Notes: a model not told the origin generated them from the letters alone. 64,000 nt of DNA from Macrocystis pyrifera (GCA_031763025.1 JASSKH010000007.1:7641930-7705929), one strand, 5' to 3'. Counted from the first letter of the stretch, positions 1 to 12,330 are shown. Numbers and translations are program-made.

Positions 1-120
1 CGGTTGGTTGGTCCCTTGATCGTTATGTTGGTTGATCTGTCGGTCTGTTGGTTGGTAAGTCGGTCGGTTGGTTGGTGCGTCAGTCGGTTGGTCCGTCCGT
101 CAGTTAGAGGGTTGGTTGGC
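1..120. repeat. GGTT/GGTC simple repeat
   Basis: Degenerate tandem array of GGTT, GGTC and GTCG units filling the left edge of the window. An open reading frame crosses it, but its protein is only a translation of the repeat. It lies in the intron or flank just upstream of the first visible ALB3 exon. Confidence 0.8.
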
Positions 121-140
121 CGAGATAGGCGCTGTCAAGG

Positions 141-228
141 GGGGAAGGAGGGGGTGTACTCGATATACACCGTTCATGCCCGTAGTCGTTTGACCATAGA
201 CCCTCAGGAGGGAGAGCCGTCGGAGCCT
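141..228 (+). repeat. Poly-G-bounded module A, partial copy
   Basis: Starts after a G run with a GTGTACTCGAT-like segment and contains the CCGTAGTCG...GACCATAGACCCTC core shared with the fuller copies at 7500-7823 and 20324-20600. Only the first 90 bases or so of the module are present. Confidence 0.65.
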
Positions 229-548
229 GCCATCAAACAGTTACGCTTTTCGTCGAACACCTCCTTGCAGTGTTAGAAGCATCCCTCCCTTATCTTGCGG
301 AAACCCGTCGCGTGCGCAACTTTCGTCTGTGGGGACGGACGGTGCTCTCTCGTGCGCGCCTCTCTCACCCTGCCGTTTTGACTGGGCATCCTCCCGCTCT
401 TCGATGGTAGACGCAAGCATGCGCTCACGGACCCCGGGTTTATACACCTAGCGTTGTGCTTCTTTGGCTTCTTCAGCTATGCATAACATGCATATGCGCA
501 AAAGGCATATTGAAATTTTTCGACGAGAGTTTAGTGTTCACCCTCTAT

Positions 549-557
549 TGCTGCCCC

Positions 558-595
<38 letters not shown>

Positions 596-690
596 CTCTC
601 CGTGCTCCGTCTCGAAAGGGATGCGTGGTCAATGGCCAAATACATGACTAAGGCCAGCAACAACTGAGTACGCCCCCCCCCCCCTCCCTC
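549..690 (-). repeat. Poly-C tract plus module B repeat
   Basis: A C run of more than 40 bases is followed by a segment beginning CGTCTCGAAAGGGATGCG, then GAGTACGC and another C run. The same segment recurs at 5143-5232 and 31472-31545, each time bracketed by C homopolymers. Orientation is arbitrary. The strand given assumes that module B belongs to the same family as module A, whose C-rich side marks the minus orientation. Confidence 0.65.
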
Positions 691-743
691 CGCCTCCCCC
701 TTCGCCTCCCTCGGTTTGTTCAACATGATCGACGTCAACCCAG

Positions 744-3700
744 GTTCTCAAGTTTTTGCCCCTGATGATCGGCTGGTTCTCCCTGAGCGTTCCTTCGGCT
801 CTCGGGCTCTACTGGATCCTCAACAACTTCATCTCCACCGCGACCTCTGTGTTCATCCGCAACCAGGTGTGTGTGTAGGCGGGGGGCGGGAGGGGGGAGG
901 GGACGAGGGGGGGTTCTCGTCGCGTCATGAAGGGTGGTATTATTATGACCGTAGACCCTCGCATCCCTACAATGCCGGGACGGAGCACGTCGGGTTTTTG
1001 CACCGACCAGGCAGGCATTGCTTACTTGCACCAGTGGCGGAGGGGGAGCGGGGGGGTGGGCGGCAGGTCGTTTTCTGTTGCGCGGCAACGCTCGCGCGTT
1101 GTTTGCGTAGCTTGCGTAACGCAGTGAGAGCGGCCGCCAGACGTTCTTGTTATGCCGTACGAGTATTTATCTCCTGAATGTTAGTGCCAATTCACCCATT
1201 CTCGTTCTACAAACACAATGTTGTATCCACGGGTCGGGTCGGGTCCGGTCGGATCCTTTCCTGGGACTCAAGAAATAAAAAAAATGGTTTGTCCTGGACT
1301 GTCGTATGACACTCGTATGTATTCCCCCCCCCCCCCCGAATACCCTTGCATTGTCGGGGGCGGGGGGGAGGGGAGAGGCGTTTTTTTTTTTTTTTTTTCG
1401 AATATTGGTGACTTTCTCTCGCCTTTTTTCGTTTCGTTTCGTTTCGTTTGGTTTCTTAAGATCGCGACCGAGACCGGCGACCCGAACGCGAAGGCGCCTA
1501 AGATCACCTTGCCGTTTATGGAGGAGGAGCCCGAGGTGGTGACGATGCCCATCCCCCGAGATGCGCTTGCGGACAGGTATATGTGGTGCTATTGTTTTTT
1601 CAGTTTTGTTCTTGTTTTGTTTCTTTCCCTCCGACGATTTATCGTACGCATTCCATCCACAGACTTTTTTCTTCAATCGAATGTCTTCTTAAGTTTTGCC
1701 GCAGTAGTATTGCTCTGTAATGAAGATGAATGGATATATAAAAAACATCAGCGTCAGCATCAGCTATGTGCTTGGAGATTTCTTCGAGGGTCATCTGTGC
1801 AAGCTTTGTGTGACTGCTTCCATCGCGTGTACTTCGGGTTTTGTGTGACCTCATGAAGGAGGTATGTAGTACAGGGCTCGTCGTTACATGGTACAAGTAA
1901 CCGTCACCTGATAGTTTGGGGTTGTTTTTCTCTGTTGTTGTGGGCGTTTCTGTCTGTCTGTCTGTCTGTGTGTTTGTTTTTGTTTCTTGTTGCGCGATTT
2001 CTCTGTGTGCTGTGTCGTTTTCATGCTGCGTACTTCTGTATGCACTGTAGTACGTAACTTGTAGTTTTGTTTGTTTGTTTGTCTGTACGAAGTTCTATGA
2101 AAACTGTGGCGAAGCTGTGGGGTGTGGTCCGGCCGCATCGGGGCATATAGAACTACTTATAGATATCTCGATCTCTGAGCGTGCTCGGTTGGTACATCCC
2201 TGGCCTCTCAGAGCTCCCACTTGGAAATCGCCTCCTTTTATATCTTGCCGGACCTTTCCAGGGGGTCTTTGCTTTCTCCATTTCTCTTGGCACTTTCAGC
2301 CCTTCTTTCCTTTTTTCTTCTTTCGTTTCGTGTGCGTGCGTGTACTCCGAGCACGGTTCCGCGGGCGAGCGCGGCACCGTCGCGGGTTTCAGCGGGTGCT
2401 GGCGGGTAGACGGAGAGTTGCAAGGAGCACGGTCGCCGTTTTCGTGGCTGGGCATCGTGTGTGCCTCGAGACACGAGAGAAGCATGAATGGGCTCTGTCT
2501 GGCCTCCGTTTGTGATTTTTGATAAGAGTACGTACGAGTATTCAAGGGTCGTTCGGGATAGTAAGATAATATTCAAGCAGTGCTTATTTTTGCGACCGGG
2601 CTGAAAACCACACTGGGAGGTACCCATGCTGAGCACCAACATTGTCGAGCTGGCGAACGACGGCCACGGTGAGCACCGGGCTTCACGCGAGGCGGGCGAC
2701 GGGGCTCACTGTGAAGGAGAGGGAGGAAAGCTTTACCCGGACCGAATCGGTAGCGAGATGGTCGCGAGAGGGGCGGGCGGCCGACGAGGCTGAGAGAGAA
2801 GCTCTGCTGTTAGATTTTTTTCTTTTTTCTTCTTGACGGGTGTAAGGTGTTCCAATCAGGCAGTAACTTATTACACGAAAGGGGACGGGGGGGTTTTTTC
2901 TTTCAGAATTTTTCGGTTTCATTTTCATTGTTTTCGCTGTGCTGCTCTGCCGTGCTGTGCTTTATATTTCGTACACATACGAGTATACAGACACAGAACA
3001 CATCGAAAGAAGAAAGTAAGTACCCTACCTGGGTTATGTACGTACGATATGTGAGCAAGCGTAGCGGGAAACCACCCGCGACGCGACGAGTATGTGGCGT
3101 CCGAGCTGTTTTCTCCTGAAGCATGGCGGCGGGACTCTTGGCATTATCCAGTCGCCAGTTTGCAACTCAACTGCTGCTGTATATAGTCATGAAAAAAACA
3201 ATATTCAATCATGGACCTCCGTCCGCTTCGCATAATTTAATGTACTTTTCCTTCCTGAGCGAGCGTAGCGGGCGGCGCAGGCCGCCCGCGGAGCGAAGCG
3301 CCTTGTGCATATATATATATATGGTTGTACCTGGTATATAGTTATGTTGCAACAGTAGGGTTTACTTGCCTTTTTTTTTTGGCGGGTTTCGCGTGAGATA
3401 AGGATGTTTTTTTCTATTTTGTTCTTCGCCGCGTTCATGTGTTTTCGACGTCAACACAACCCAGCTTTTGTGCACGCATGTTCGTGCACCATAGCCGGCG
3501 CTTGTATCAGCCCCCGCATACATTAACGGGACGGGGAGAAAGAAGCCCCGACCCACGCGCTTAGTTCGGGCCGCACGCACCGAAGGCATGTGACCGCTAC
3601 CGCCGCTGCAACTTGCGCACTGCGCTCCTGCGGTGGAAACGTACCTCCTGCACCGCTCCCCCTTCCGCGCCTTTTCGCTCGTGAACAGTCGGCTCTTAGC

Positions 3701-6700
3701 ACGAAAAAAAGGCCGTACAGTTTCTTGCGCCTGCACCCGCGCGCGTGAGCAGGCGGCTCTTGAGAACTAAAGGAGCCGTACGTATCGTATGTACACTTTA
3801 TGTTTGTCGTTTTCGTTTTCGTTTTTGTTTGATTTTTTCAGCCTCAATAATAAGCCCAAGCAATCACCACCTCGGCATGCGTCCGTGCTGACTCCCTAAG
3901 GGGAGGAGGGAAAGGGACACCACGTCGAGTCGAGTTGAGGCTCGGCGAGACGAGCGCTCTCATACTTTCCTCGTTTTTCGCGACGACTCGCCCCCCCCCC
4001 CCCCCGCCGTGCATGATATCGAGTACACCCCCCCCCGTGCCCCCCTCCATCCCTGCTTCCCTCCCTCCCTCCCGTGAGTCTGCTCTGATTCTCGGAGCAC
4101 GGTAGGTCACCTCACACATTTTTCCATGAAGGAAGCATACCTGGTAGCATCAGCTCCACCGACGTAAATAAAACAAACGTAAACGTATTTTGTTCGCCTT
4201 GAAAAAACAAGTGGTAGTTTTTGTTTCTGCATCGTAGCATTGCATAACTTTCAACATTGCGTAACATTTAACCGCCGTCATAAAGTTTTTTTTAATTGTT
4301 TTTTCTGGAAGAATCAACTTTTGTGCCCCCTACGCGATCACTCTCTCGATTACGAAGTATGGTATTAATAGTATATTTTTCGTGTGGTTGATCATGAGGT
4401 TCAATCGTTGCTATTGCGCCGCTTTTTGTTTCTGCACATGCACACAACTCGCTCAAGCCATTTCCAAACGCGCACGCCCTCGGCCCACAAGCGCCGGGGT
4501 TAGGGAGATAGGTAACCACCCGTACCTGCCCATATTAACATACCGGTCGGTGCGATGCACGGCGTCCCTGCTTCCGCGCTTGCTGCCTGTGCCACGCATG
4601 AACCCCGTGTATGAATGGCTCCACCTTCGATGTTGCTTTTTCATTTTTCACGATTCGCCGCCTAGAGGCGAATCAGAATTCACCAATACCTGGCCCAGCG
4701 AGCGACCGCTGTCCACGTGCAGGCCACGGTAGCCCTGTCTGTTCGCACGTGTTCTACCAGTCTGCCAGCACCGTTCCGTGCAGTATCCACTTGGTACCCC
4801 CCCAAGCGCGATCAACCAAACACTGCCAGCTGCTGCTGTCGAAGTGAGCTGCGTACTACCGATACGTACCCAGCCAGAGAGTATGAACCGTAACGCCTAC
4901 TTCTCTCTACATCAACAAACTGCAGATTTGTTATCATATCGGTTCCCGATCCCTAATAATTTTTCTCTTTTTTTTGTGGTGATGGTTTCTGTGGTACCCT
5001 TACGCTTAACGCATATTATTGGTAATTAGCCGCCGGCATCGGGTTTGTGTGTGTTTGCGTACACATCGATTTTTCTGCTCTTTGTGGTGGTCGCTTGTTC
5101 TGGCGGCCTTCCTTCTCCCTCCTCCCCCCCCCCCCCCCCCCACCGTCTCGAAAGGGATGCGTGGTCAATGGTCAAATGACTAAGGCGAGCAACAAATGAG
5201 TACCCCCCCCCCCCCCCCCCCCCCCCCCCCACCCACGCACACACACGTTAGCGCTGTCGTTGAGACGAAAGGCTTTGCTCCGGTGGCTGTGGATGCGGAA
5301 GTGGATGGGGAGATTGTGCAAGAGGACGGTTCGCCAGCGGCTGTAGTCGCGGAACCGAAGACGAAGGTACGACAGGCCCCAGCGGCGAAAGCGAGGACCG
5401 CTGCTGAGCCCTCGAAAGCACAAGCGTCGTCCTCCAAGAAGGTTGGTATGCCTTAGCGGGTGTACATATCGAACCGAGATCGATGCGTTTCGTTTTGGAT
5501 GTTGTTTTCGGTTTTGGTTTTTGGTTTTTTTTTTGGGTTTTTTATGGTTTTGGTTTGGCATTGTTAATAGTTTTGGTTTTCGTGTTGGTTTTCGTGTTGG
5601 TTTTTTCCTTGTCTTGAGCCTTGTCTTGTCTTGTCTCGTTTTATCTCGTCTTGTTTTGTCTTGTCTTCTCTTGTCTTGTCTCTTGTCTTTTCTTGTCTTG
5701 TCTCTCGTCTTGTGATGTCGTGTCTTGTATTATCTTGTTCTGTTTTGTCTTGTCTTGTCTTGTTTCTTGTCTTTTCTCGTCTCGTTTTGCCTTGTTCGTC
5801 TTCTCTCGTTCTTGTCTTATCTTGTCTTGTCTTGTCTCCTGTCTTGCCTTGCCTTATCTTTGCCTTGTAGCATACTTTCTGCTGTCGCGCGCAGTAATCG
5901 AATTCCAGTTTTGGGGTGTTGAATTTGTCGTAAGATACCTGCGGTCATCGTATACGCTCACGCACACACTTCCCGTTTGTGCGAGCTGGCCGAGAGAAGA
6001 CGACAATATTCACTACTCTCGTCCTATCGCATCCCACTACTGTATTTCCAACCACTAAGTATGAAATAATAGTGTGTTCCGCCCCAACGTAGCAGCAGGT
6101 CTGAAGATGTTTCTCTTGTTGAGATCAAAGCAAAGTTCCAGAATCAAGCACCACCGGTGTCGAATTAAAACCCCCCTCTTCGAACCCCCTTTTGATAGCG
6201 ACCAACACAATGGTCCATAGCTCTTCTGGTGTTACCAACCATCTTCTGTCTGCTGTAGGAGCAGTGTGAGCGCCCAGCAGCACTGTACGTGTAGGGAGGA
6301 TCATGCTGCAGCTCCCGTGCTGCATGCGCGACGCCTTCCTTTCAACCATTGTAAACTCGGACACCCAATATGTGTACCCCTCCCCCCATAACCTTGCAGT
6401 GACCGAACCGTTTCGGTGTAAATCCGTCACTTTTTTTGTCCGTCATTTTGCCCCCCCCCCCCCCCCCCCCCCCCCCCTCTGAAGTGACGAGAGGGGTTAA
6501 TTAAGCGTGCATGTGTGTGTGCGTGCCGTATGTTATGTATGCAACGTTTCCATACATGAGCGCAGCAACCACCAACCACCGAAGAACAGCCCCTGACAAA
6601 AGAATTTGTGTAGGTATCCCCTGCGCGGCGCGGAACACCCCCTTTGATTCAAGGAGAAAGCTTTGATTCAAGGAGAAAGAAACGAAACGGCCACCCTTAC

Positions 6701-6844
6701 ATTTCCGTCGAAAGTGGTACGTGGTACTGCTCTGTCCCAAAATATGAGAGAGCGTTGGAGTTAATTAACGAAACATACCCATCTGTACCTGCTGTCTCGC
6801 AGGCGAAGAAGCGGTCGAAGAAGAAGAAGGCAAGGAAGTCGTAA
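744..6844 (+). CDS. ALB3: ALB3/OXA1/YidC-type thylakoid membrane insertase, 3' part
   Basis: Plastid insertase that places proteins such as light-harvesting antennae into the thylakoid membrane. Four exons are visible: 744-866, 1461-1576, 5252-5441 and 6803-6844 (TAA). Phases agree across all three introns. Exon 1 encodes the family's last membrane segment, PLMIGWFSLSVPSALGLYW, followed by NNFISTATSVFIRNQ, very close to known ALB3/YidC sequences. The remaining exons encode a stromal tail of about 115 residues: first acidic and Pro/Ala rich, then Lys/Ala rich, ending in a basic AKKRSKKKKARKS. The N-terminal half (transit peptide and earlier membrane segments) must lie left of the window, because no acceptable upstream exon appears in 1-743. 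The 3.7-kb intron 1577-5251 and the intron 5442-6802 hold repeats. An OXA1 mitochondrial paralogue is possible but less likely, given the wording of the membrane segment. Further small exons cannot be excluded. Confidence 0.85.
898..1060 (+). repeat. Poly-G-bounded module A, partial copy
   Basis: Inside the first visible ALB3 intron. After a G-rich stretch it carries the module core: GACCGTAGACCCTCGCATCC, then a GGGACGGAGCACGTCGGG segment and CCGACCAGGCAGGCATTGC. It ends again in a G-rich run. Confidence 0.75.
2165..2423 (+). repeat. Dispersed repeat family R2, copy 1
   Basis: About 260 bp beginning ATCTCGATCTCTGAGCGTGC and ending GGAGAGTTGCAA. A copy that looks close to 90% identical by eye lies at 59513-59772 in the same orientation, inside the pol kappa intron. 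No terminal inverted repeats or target duplication were seen. One frame stays open in both copies and gives similar peptides, but much of that frame is low-complexity. No transposase or RT motif is visible. Confidence 0.8.
3985..4040 (-). repeat. Module A fragment between C runs
   Basis: Two C homopolymers enclose GTGCATGATATCGAGTACAC, the reverse complement of the start of module A. Only this terminal piece remains. It is in the long ALB3 intron. Confidence 0.6.
5124..5232 (-). repeat. Module B between two poly-C runs
   Basis: Second copy of the CGTCTCGAAAGGGATGCGTG segment, enclosed by C homopolymers of about 17 and 27 bases. It ends about 20 bases before the acceptor of the third visible ALB3 exon, so the C run lies where the polypyrimidine tract of that splice site would be. 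Confidence 0.7.
5598..5866 (+). repeat. CTTGT/TTGTC minisatellite
   Basis: About 270 bp of degenerate five-base units (CTTGT, CTCGT, CTTTT) in the last ALB3 intron. Three reading frames stay open across it, which explains the long Leu/Ser/Val-rich frames there. They are not coding. Confidence 0.85.
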
Positions 6845-7499
6845 AAGGCGACCGCTACTTGTTATCACGGCGTGCATGCAGCTGGTGCCACAACTCGGTA
6901 GAGGCTTTGGAGAGAGAACGGTGCACGGCAGGAACCAAGCCCCTCAGGCCCAACCGAACCGAAGCTCAACAGTCCCGAAGTAAAACCTGTGACGGTTCCC
7001 GTATTTACTCTTTTTTTCTTTTGCAAGTGGCCTGCTGTGGAGGTAGGTAGAACACACATTTTGAGGTGCCTTTTGTGTGTGTGTTTTTTACTCGGTTTGG
7101 GCACCCCAATCGTGAACTATCAGTCTCCCGAGAGGCACGTGTCGCCATTGTGGTAGTGGTCGGGTCCGAATCGAAATTGAATTCAGAGATGTTTTGGGAA
7201 AAAGAAAAATGTCTTCTGTTTTTTCGTTCAGTCGCGGCTAATGGGAGTGTACTGCTGTACCCTTGTATAGCCTGCACGGCACGAGTTGTCATGCTGTGAC
7301 GTGGCGAGGTAGGTCTAGGCAGAGCGCAGACCCTGGCCCTGCCGTGACGTGGCGAGGTAGGCTTGAGCAACACGTTAGGCCCTGGCCCCCAAGAATGTGG
7401 AGGTATTCCGCCTTTAGAGCGGTAGCGACCGCTTCAAGAATGTGGCATCTGGGTGCGCGTCGTTTCTTCTGGGAGGGGCGAAACCGAGGCAGGCGAGAG

Positions 7500-7823
7500 G
7501 GGGGGGAGGGGGGGGAGGGGGGGGTGCTCATGTCATGCATGGCCGTAGTCGTATGACCGTAGACCCTCGCATTCCTATACATACAATGCCAGGATGGAGA
7601 GCGCGTCGGGTTTTCACGACCAGGCAAGACAATAATTTGCTTGCACCAAACTGGCGAAGCGAAAGTCGTGAGGTGTGTCAGGGCGAGTCGCGTCAAGGGT
7701 GTGATTGGCTGCATCCTACGAAGAACTGCTTGGGAGTCCCTGTTTAGGCACCTCGTGCGTACTTTGTTAAGCATATGGATGACAGCGTCGAATGAGGAGG
7801 GGGGGGGGGGGGGGGGGGGGGGG
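7500..7823 (+). repeat. Poly-G-bounded module A, near-full copy
   Basis: Begins with G runs and GTGCTCATGTCATGCATGGC. It continues through the GACCGTAGACCCTCGCATTC core, a CAGGCAAGACAATAATTTGC segment and GGATGACAGCGTCGAATGAG, and ends in a G run of about 25. It aligns over its whole length with the copy at 20324-20600, so both ends of the unit are G homopolymers. No open frame or RNA-polymerase-III box was recognised. Confidence 0.8.
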
Positions 7824-9273
7824 GAAGCGGGGCAATAGAGTCTTTTAATGTTCCACCGCCTGTCGTTGGAACTTTTTGTCTCCTTGTAAACAATCCCGTG
7901 TGAGCGAGTGTGTGCCTTGAGGCAGACGGTTCACGATCTAGCTATCAGACAGATCACGATCTTTCTATCTACAGATCATCTAGAAGACCCTGAAGCTTGC
8001 CGGTTTTTAGGGATACGCTGCCCAAGGGCCTGGTCAGAAGGCAGATCCCACAGCCGGTAACTGTGTGCACAACAAGAGATTTTGCCGTACAGATTCCACC
8101 CGAAAAACATGATCTATCTACAGTAGATTGTACAGATCAGGGATCTGTCGGCCCATACTGATCTATACATGGCTCATGAAATGCGGATCGGATGTGCAAG
8201 GTTTATAGTCCCACGCCACTAAAAGAAGGAAAGGGGAGCGTGGGCACATGATATATAGACTCAAATTGGAATTTTGGCGGACATTATTATTTTCGCGGCC
8301 GCGGCCGCGTGAGCAACTCTTTCGGTTGCGCGACGAGCGGCATAGTATGGGATCTTACACGCGACGATGGTTGGTGTGCGGGTAGTGCATGGTGCAAGGA
8401 GCGATGGGCGAGAACAAGAAAACGTCGATGCTGGTTTTGCGGCAATCAATCAATTAAGTGTCGTTATGGAGGTTGGGTTGCGTAACGACGAAGAAGGGCG
8501 CCACAGATGATTTTTTCATGGTCGATCGATTGGTCGGTCCGTACGGTTCGGTTCGGTTCGATCTGGTTTGGTGGCGTTGTTCTCAGAAGTAAAAAAATGC
8601 CTCCTCGTTAATTTCCTTTTTTTTTCCCCGCGCGGGCGTTGTTGCCGTTTGATGTTTTTGCTGGCAAATTGGTTTTAATGTTTGCGACACACGTCATTAA
8701 AATTTTGTAGTTGCTTGCGGCAGAGTACGTAGTGCGGTACGGGGAGTCGCCGAGTTGCCGTGTTGCGGTGATGGGCACACCAAAATCTCTGGTTGGTGTA
8801 GCACTCAATAATATGCAATAGTAATGGGTTCTTCTGGGGTACTTTGTATTACGAGTAGTGTTTTGGTGCCTCGCGGTTCTAGATCTATCTCCACACATTG
8901 ATTTATTTTCCAATCAAGGTACGCGTAGCAATATCCGGAGAAATATCAAAGGCATCCAACAAAGTAATCTATTTATTGTTTACGGATGTACTTTGGTTTG
9001 AGGCGGCGCCCCGTGGTCCCACACACCATTTGCCCGTACGTACATATGAAAACCATTCTTCTCTGTGATTACAGCAAGCAGTATCGTCCGCCTTTCGGAC
9101 TTTTGAGTAAGACGAATAACAACGCAAAAAAAAGCGTAAGCTGAGCTACAAAATCTACGAGATCCCCACTGCTACTGCAGTACACTTTTATTCCAAGTAC
9201 TTTGTTTCCAAGAAAAAGCAGAAACTAAACAAAAAACGTATTGTGGCTCCTCGACCTCTCGCGTACACCTCTT

Positions 9274-9352
9274 TAGGACTGCAGTCCCGTTTTGGGGACA
9301 AACTACTTGAAATTTGACTGGTTTGTCCCCAAGACGAGACAGCAGTACTAAA
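9274..9352. mobile_element. MITE2 copy (palindromic, GGACTGCAGTC termini)
   Basis: About 80 bp with imperfect terminal inverted repeats: AGGACTGCAGTCCCGTTTTG at the left and a GTTTGTCCCC...GAGAC...GCAGT segment at the right. Related copies lie at 19846-19938 and 29318-29400. It is too short to encode a transposase, so it is non-autonomous. Confidence 0.65.
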
Positions 9353-9398
9353 AGGGTTATTGTAGTAGAACCCGAGTATCGTGGTACGCCTAGACCTC

Positions 9399-9563
9399 AC
9401 TACGAGGTGTGGGTGAATCTATAGCCTCATTACGTTGTTTCGAATAGCCGCCATCTTCGACCTCCTTTTTTTCCGGTCTTTTCAGATGATTCCGGTATCA
9501 TCCGTTGACCGTCCTGTGGTCTGCATATACGACTATTCAGGGTGGGCTAGTGTGATGTAATAT
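9399..9563 (+). repeat. Dispersed repeat family R4, copy 1
   Basis: Shares about 160 bp, roughly 80% by eye, with the reverse complement of 48919-49075. Shared segments include GAATCTATAGCCTCATT, TTTCGAATAGCCGC and GACTATTCAGGGTGGGCTA. Similarity fades toward 9900, where TATATAA and CA-rich sequence would fit an old LTR, but no end could be fixed. Confidence 0.55.
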
Positions 9564-11106
9564 AGTATCGGGCTATAGCAGTGGCTATGATATATAGCCC
9601 GAAGTATCAAAGCCCTGAATACCCTAAGAGTTATTCCCGGGGCTCTGAAGTTTCCTTTGCAGTACAAGGGTTAAGATAGCCGATAGGAGAAGAGTGGACA
9701 ACAAGTGCCCGAGGAAAGTTCCTCAGACAGCAAGTGTCTTCACCCGTCTAGCGGGTTAATAGGAGAGCAGAGTGGGCTTGATGCCTTGAATCAACCCCCT
9801 ATATAATCACTCTCTCAACAGCTCCCTTCTCTCATCATGAAGAGGAATTATACGACAACACAACAAGACGTCTCCTGAACAAGAGAAGCTGCCTTCCTGG
9901 CCAGTTCCGATAGTACGTGCCTGCATTCCATTTTCCCTTACCACGATTCTCGGATTCCGCTGCAACAGTCGAGAGACTTCAGAGGGAAAAATTGACGATA
10001 CACATTGACTATGTTACAGCAAAGCCCGCCGCATGAGTGGCGGATAATATAAAGAGTGATACAAGGTGATTCCGAGTTACAATGCAAGGAGTCGTATACG
10101 GCACACGGGCGGCGGGTGCAGCTTGATCCTCCTGTCCGTTTGCCTCTCGGGGTCCCAAAGGGAACACTGGGATACAGCTGTAGTACCATAGTACTTTGCT
10201 TTCCCCTTTTTTTGGAGTTGATTAACTTGAGTTATATACAGGGGGAAAAGGTGTTGAAAAACATCGACGATTACGTACATAATACATACCAGGTTTTGCA
10301 TAAAAAAAGCCGTTTTCGGCCACATCATCAGCAAGAGAGCCCGACCGAGCTGCCGGGGCAGGGAAGGAGATACAGTGGATATGTACCAGCGCGATGACGG
10401 GAGAGACTGCTAGCACTACTGCTTGCTGCTGATACACGCGCTCTTTCCTAAAATAAACGGTTAATGAGACCGCGCTTTTGCTTGTCGCATTTTGATGTCA
10501 CTATGTATATTAATAGTAATTGCCATCATGACTTTTGGTATTCTTTTCTCGTTCTATCTATTTACTATCTTCGCCCTTCTTTTCTCTCTCCCTCCACATA
10601 CAGCAGCAGTAGTAATACTCGTGTAACTCAGATCTGGGATCACGTAGCAGGCTCTCCTCCCCTCTCCCCACTATGCTTCGCGCCTTGCATTATTATCGCG
10701 AGAAGAAGACTTCAGCCCTTTTTTCCCCTCGTCGACTCGCGTCGAATTGCTACAACAACATCAAAGCAGCAGGATGCCACAAAGAAGGGTTAATCAAACA
10801 CGAGGATGCCACCCTCGTTAGTCAGTTTGGTCGTTGCGACGGTCGGTGGCGTGGACGCAGAGACTCCGCAGCACCAATCTCGGTCCCCGCAGCACCAATC
10901 TCGCCTACCAGGTATTATTATGTTGTTGAATTTTACCCCGGGTGCGATATGCTCCGTTAGTGAGGAGTTGCGCTGCCCGATGTAAACCTTTTACTACGTA
11001 TTCCAGTAGTTGCGTATTTATATATTTTTATAGTAGGTGGTGGTGCTGTGGTACATATCGCCCCTTCCCAGTGTACTGCGTGCGCTGCTCTACTGTAGCA
11101 GTATGT

Positions 11107-11384
11107 TGTTATGATACTGCTTTGTATGAGGTTGAAAGCCCGGTAATTACCTGGGTTCAATCACTAGGAACGTATTTGTAGTACTTGGAAGGCGTATCTT
11201 AGATGGAAAACCAGGGGTTTTCCAGGGGCGCACGAGCTTGGGCTCAGTCTCCGCGTGCACGAAAGGAATAAAACTGCTCTTCCACTATAGCTAAGCAAGC
11301 AACACACGTGAGTACCAACGATTACCGACTTAATAGGCAGACCTGTCCGGGGATACGAAGTGTCCCGCAACCTTGATCCTAACA
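11107..11384 (+). repeat. 5' LTR of the gypsy fossil
   Basis: Starts TGTTATGATACTGC and ends GATCCTAACA. It matches 16074-16350 and, on the other strand, the solo LTR at 18914-19198, which confirms the TG...CA termini. Confidence 0.85.
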
Positions 11385-12330
11385 AGTGGCGTCGACGGCA
11401 GGACGATATGAGCCCTCTTCGAACGCCTGCGCAAAACACAACCTCAAGCTCTCTCCCGCGAAGGCTCGCCTCGGCGTCACGGACGCCAATTTTTTGGGCC
11501 ACTCCATTTCGCCCGCGGGTATAAGCCCGAATGCGGAAAAAGTTTCGGCTTTGATGAAAATGCCCATGCCCAAGAACCTCAAGCAGGTCCGCGCCCTGAT
11601 GGGCGGCGTAGGATATTATCTCAAATTCCTGCCCCGACCTGTCTGAACGGATAGGTCCTCTCACCGCCCTTCTCCGGAAGGGGGTCAAGTACGTCTTCAC
11701 GCCGGCTATGGAAGTTGTCGTCCGCCAGATCCTCGCCGAGCTCGTGCCCCACCGATTTTGGTCTTCCCTGACTGGGACGCCGTAGCCGACGGCTCCCGCC
11801 CCTTCCACGTGTACCGCGACGCTTGCATCGACGGTTTTGATGCCGCGCTCGAACAAGAACATCTGGACGGCTCGGTACGGCCCATTGCTTATATCAGCCG
11901 CGCTACCCTCGATTCCGAAAGGCACTGGACACCGTTGGACCTGGAAGCTGGCAGCATTGTCTGGGCCATCAAACGACTCCGAGGTTACATGTGGGGCACG
12001 AAGTTTCGAATATTTTCAGACCACAAAGCACTTGAGAGTATCGGCAAAGCAGGGGACCACAACGCGCGAGTCCAGCGGTGGCTCGAGTTCCTCACCGCGT
12101 TCGACTACACCCTCGAGTACCGCAAGGGCAGCGCCAACGGAAATGCTGACTTTCTCTCCCGCTTGCCGGAGCCCGCCACAGAACACGACCGCAGTGGGTC
12201 TAGCTGCCTCAACCCCGTCGAGGACGGTGGTATCTTCCTCACCCGAGCCTGCGGGCTTCGCACTCGCTCTTCGCCGACCCCTGGTGTCGGTTTTGGGTGG
12301 GCTGGTGTCCCGCAGTGAAAGTGCCGTCTT
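11385..12330 (+). pseudogene. Fossil gypsy RT end and RNase H
   Basis: The first part encodes a stretch typical of the end of a gypsy RT, including KLSPAKARLG, FLGHSIS and a QVRALMGGVGYY-like segment. The next part is RNase H, with RPIAYISRATLDSERHW, ALESI and EYRKGSANGNADFLSRLP, close to the HxxLxY/NxxADxLSR signature of the family. Part of a broken element, not a host gene. Confidence 0.85.

Larger units (their letters stand above)
6845..11106. other. Gene-free stretch between ALB3 and the gypsy fossil
   Basis: No exon with convincing codon bias plus splice signals was found. The stretch holds a two-unit GTGACGTGGCGAGGTAGG tandem (about 7297-7390), a full module A copy (7500-7823), an AT-richer GATC-dense segment (about 7930-8170), a MITE2 copy (9274-9352) and an R4 repeat (9399-9563). 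A TATATAA-like motif near 9800 belongs to repeat-like sequence and has no gene behind it that I can see. Confidence 0.55.

Noticed and set aside
4-276. 90-codon open frame at the left edge
   Set aside because: Translation of the GGTT/GGTC repeat; low complexity and no splice or codon support.
2633-2680. Possible extra ALB3 exon after GGGAG
   Set aside because: In the phase required by the previous exon it meets a stop within four codons.
5621-6058. Three overlapping Leu/Ser/Val-rich frames
   Set aside because: Product of the CTTGT minisatellite, which lacks stops in several frames.
11120-11180. tRNA-like segment with a GGTTCAATC word
   Set aside because: Lies inside the LTR, recurs in every LTR copy and cannot form a cloverleaf.
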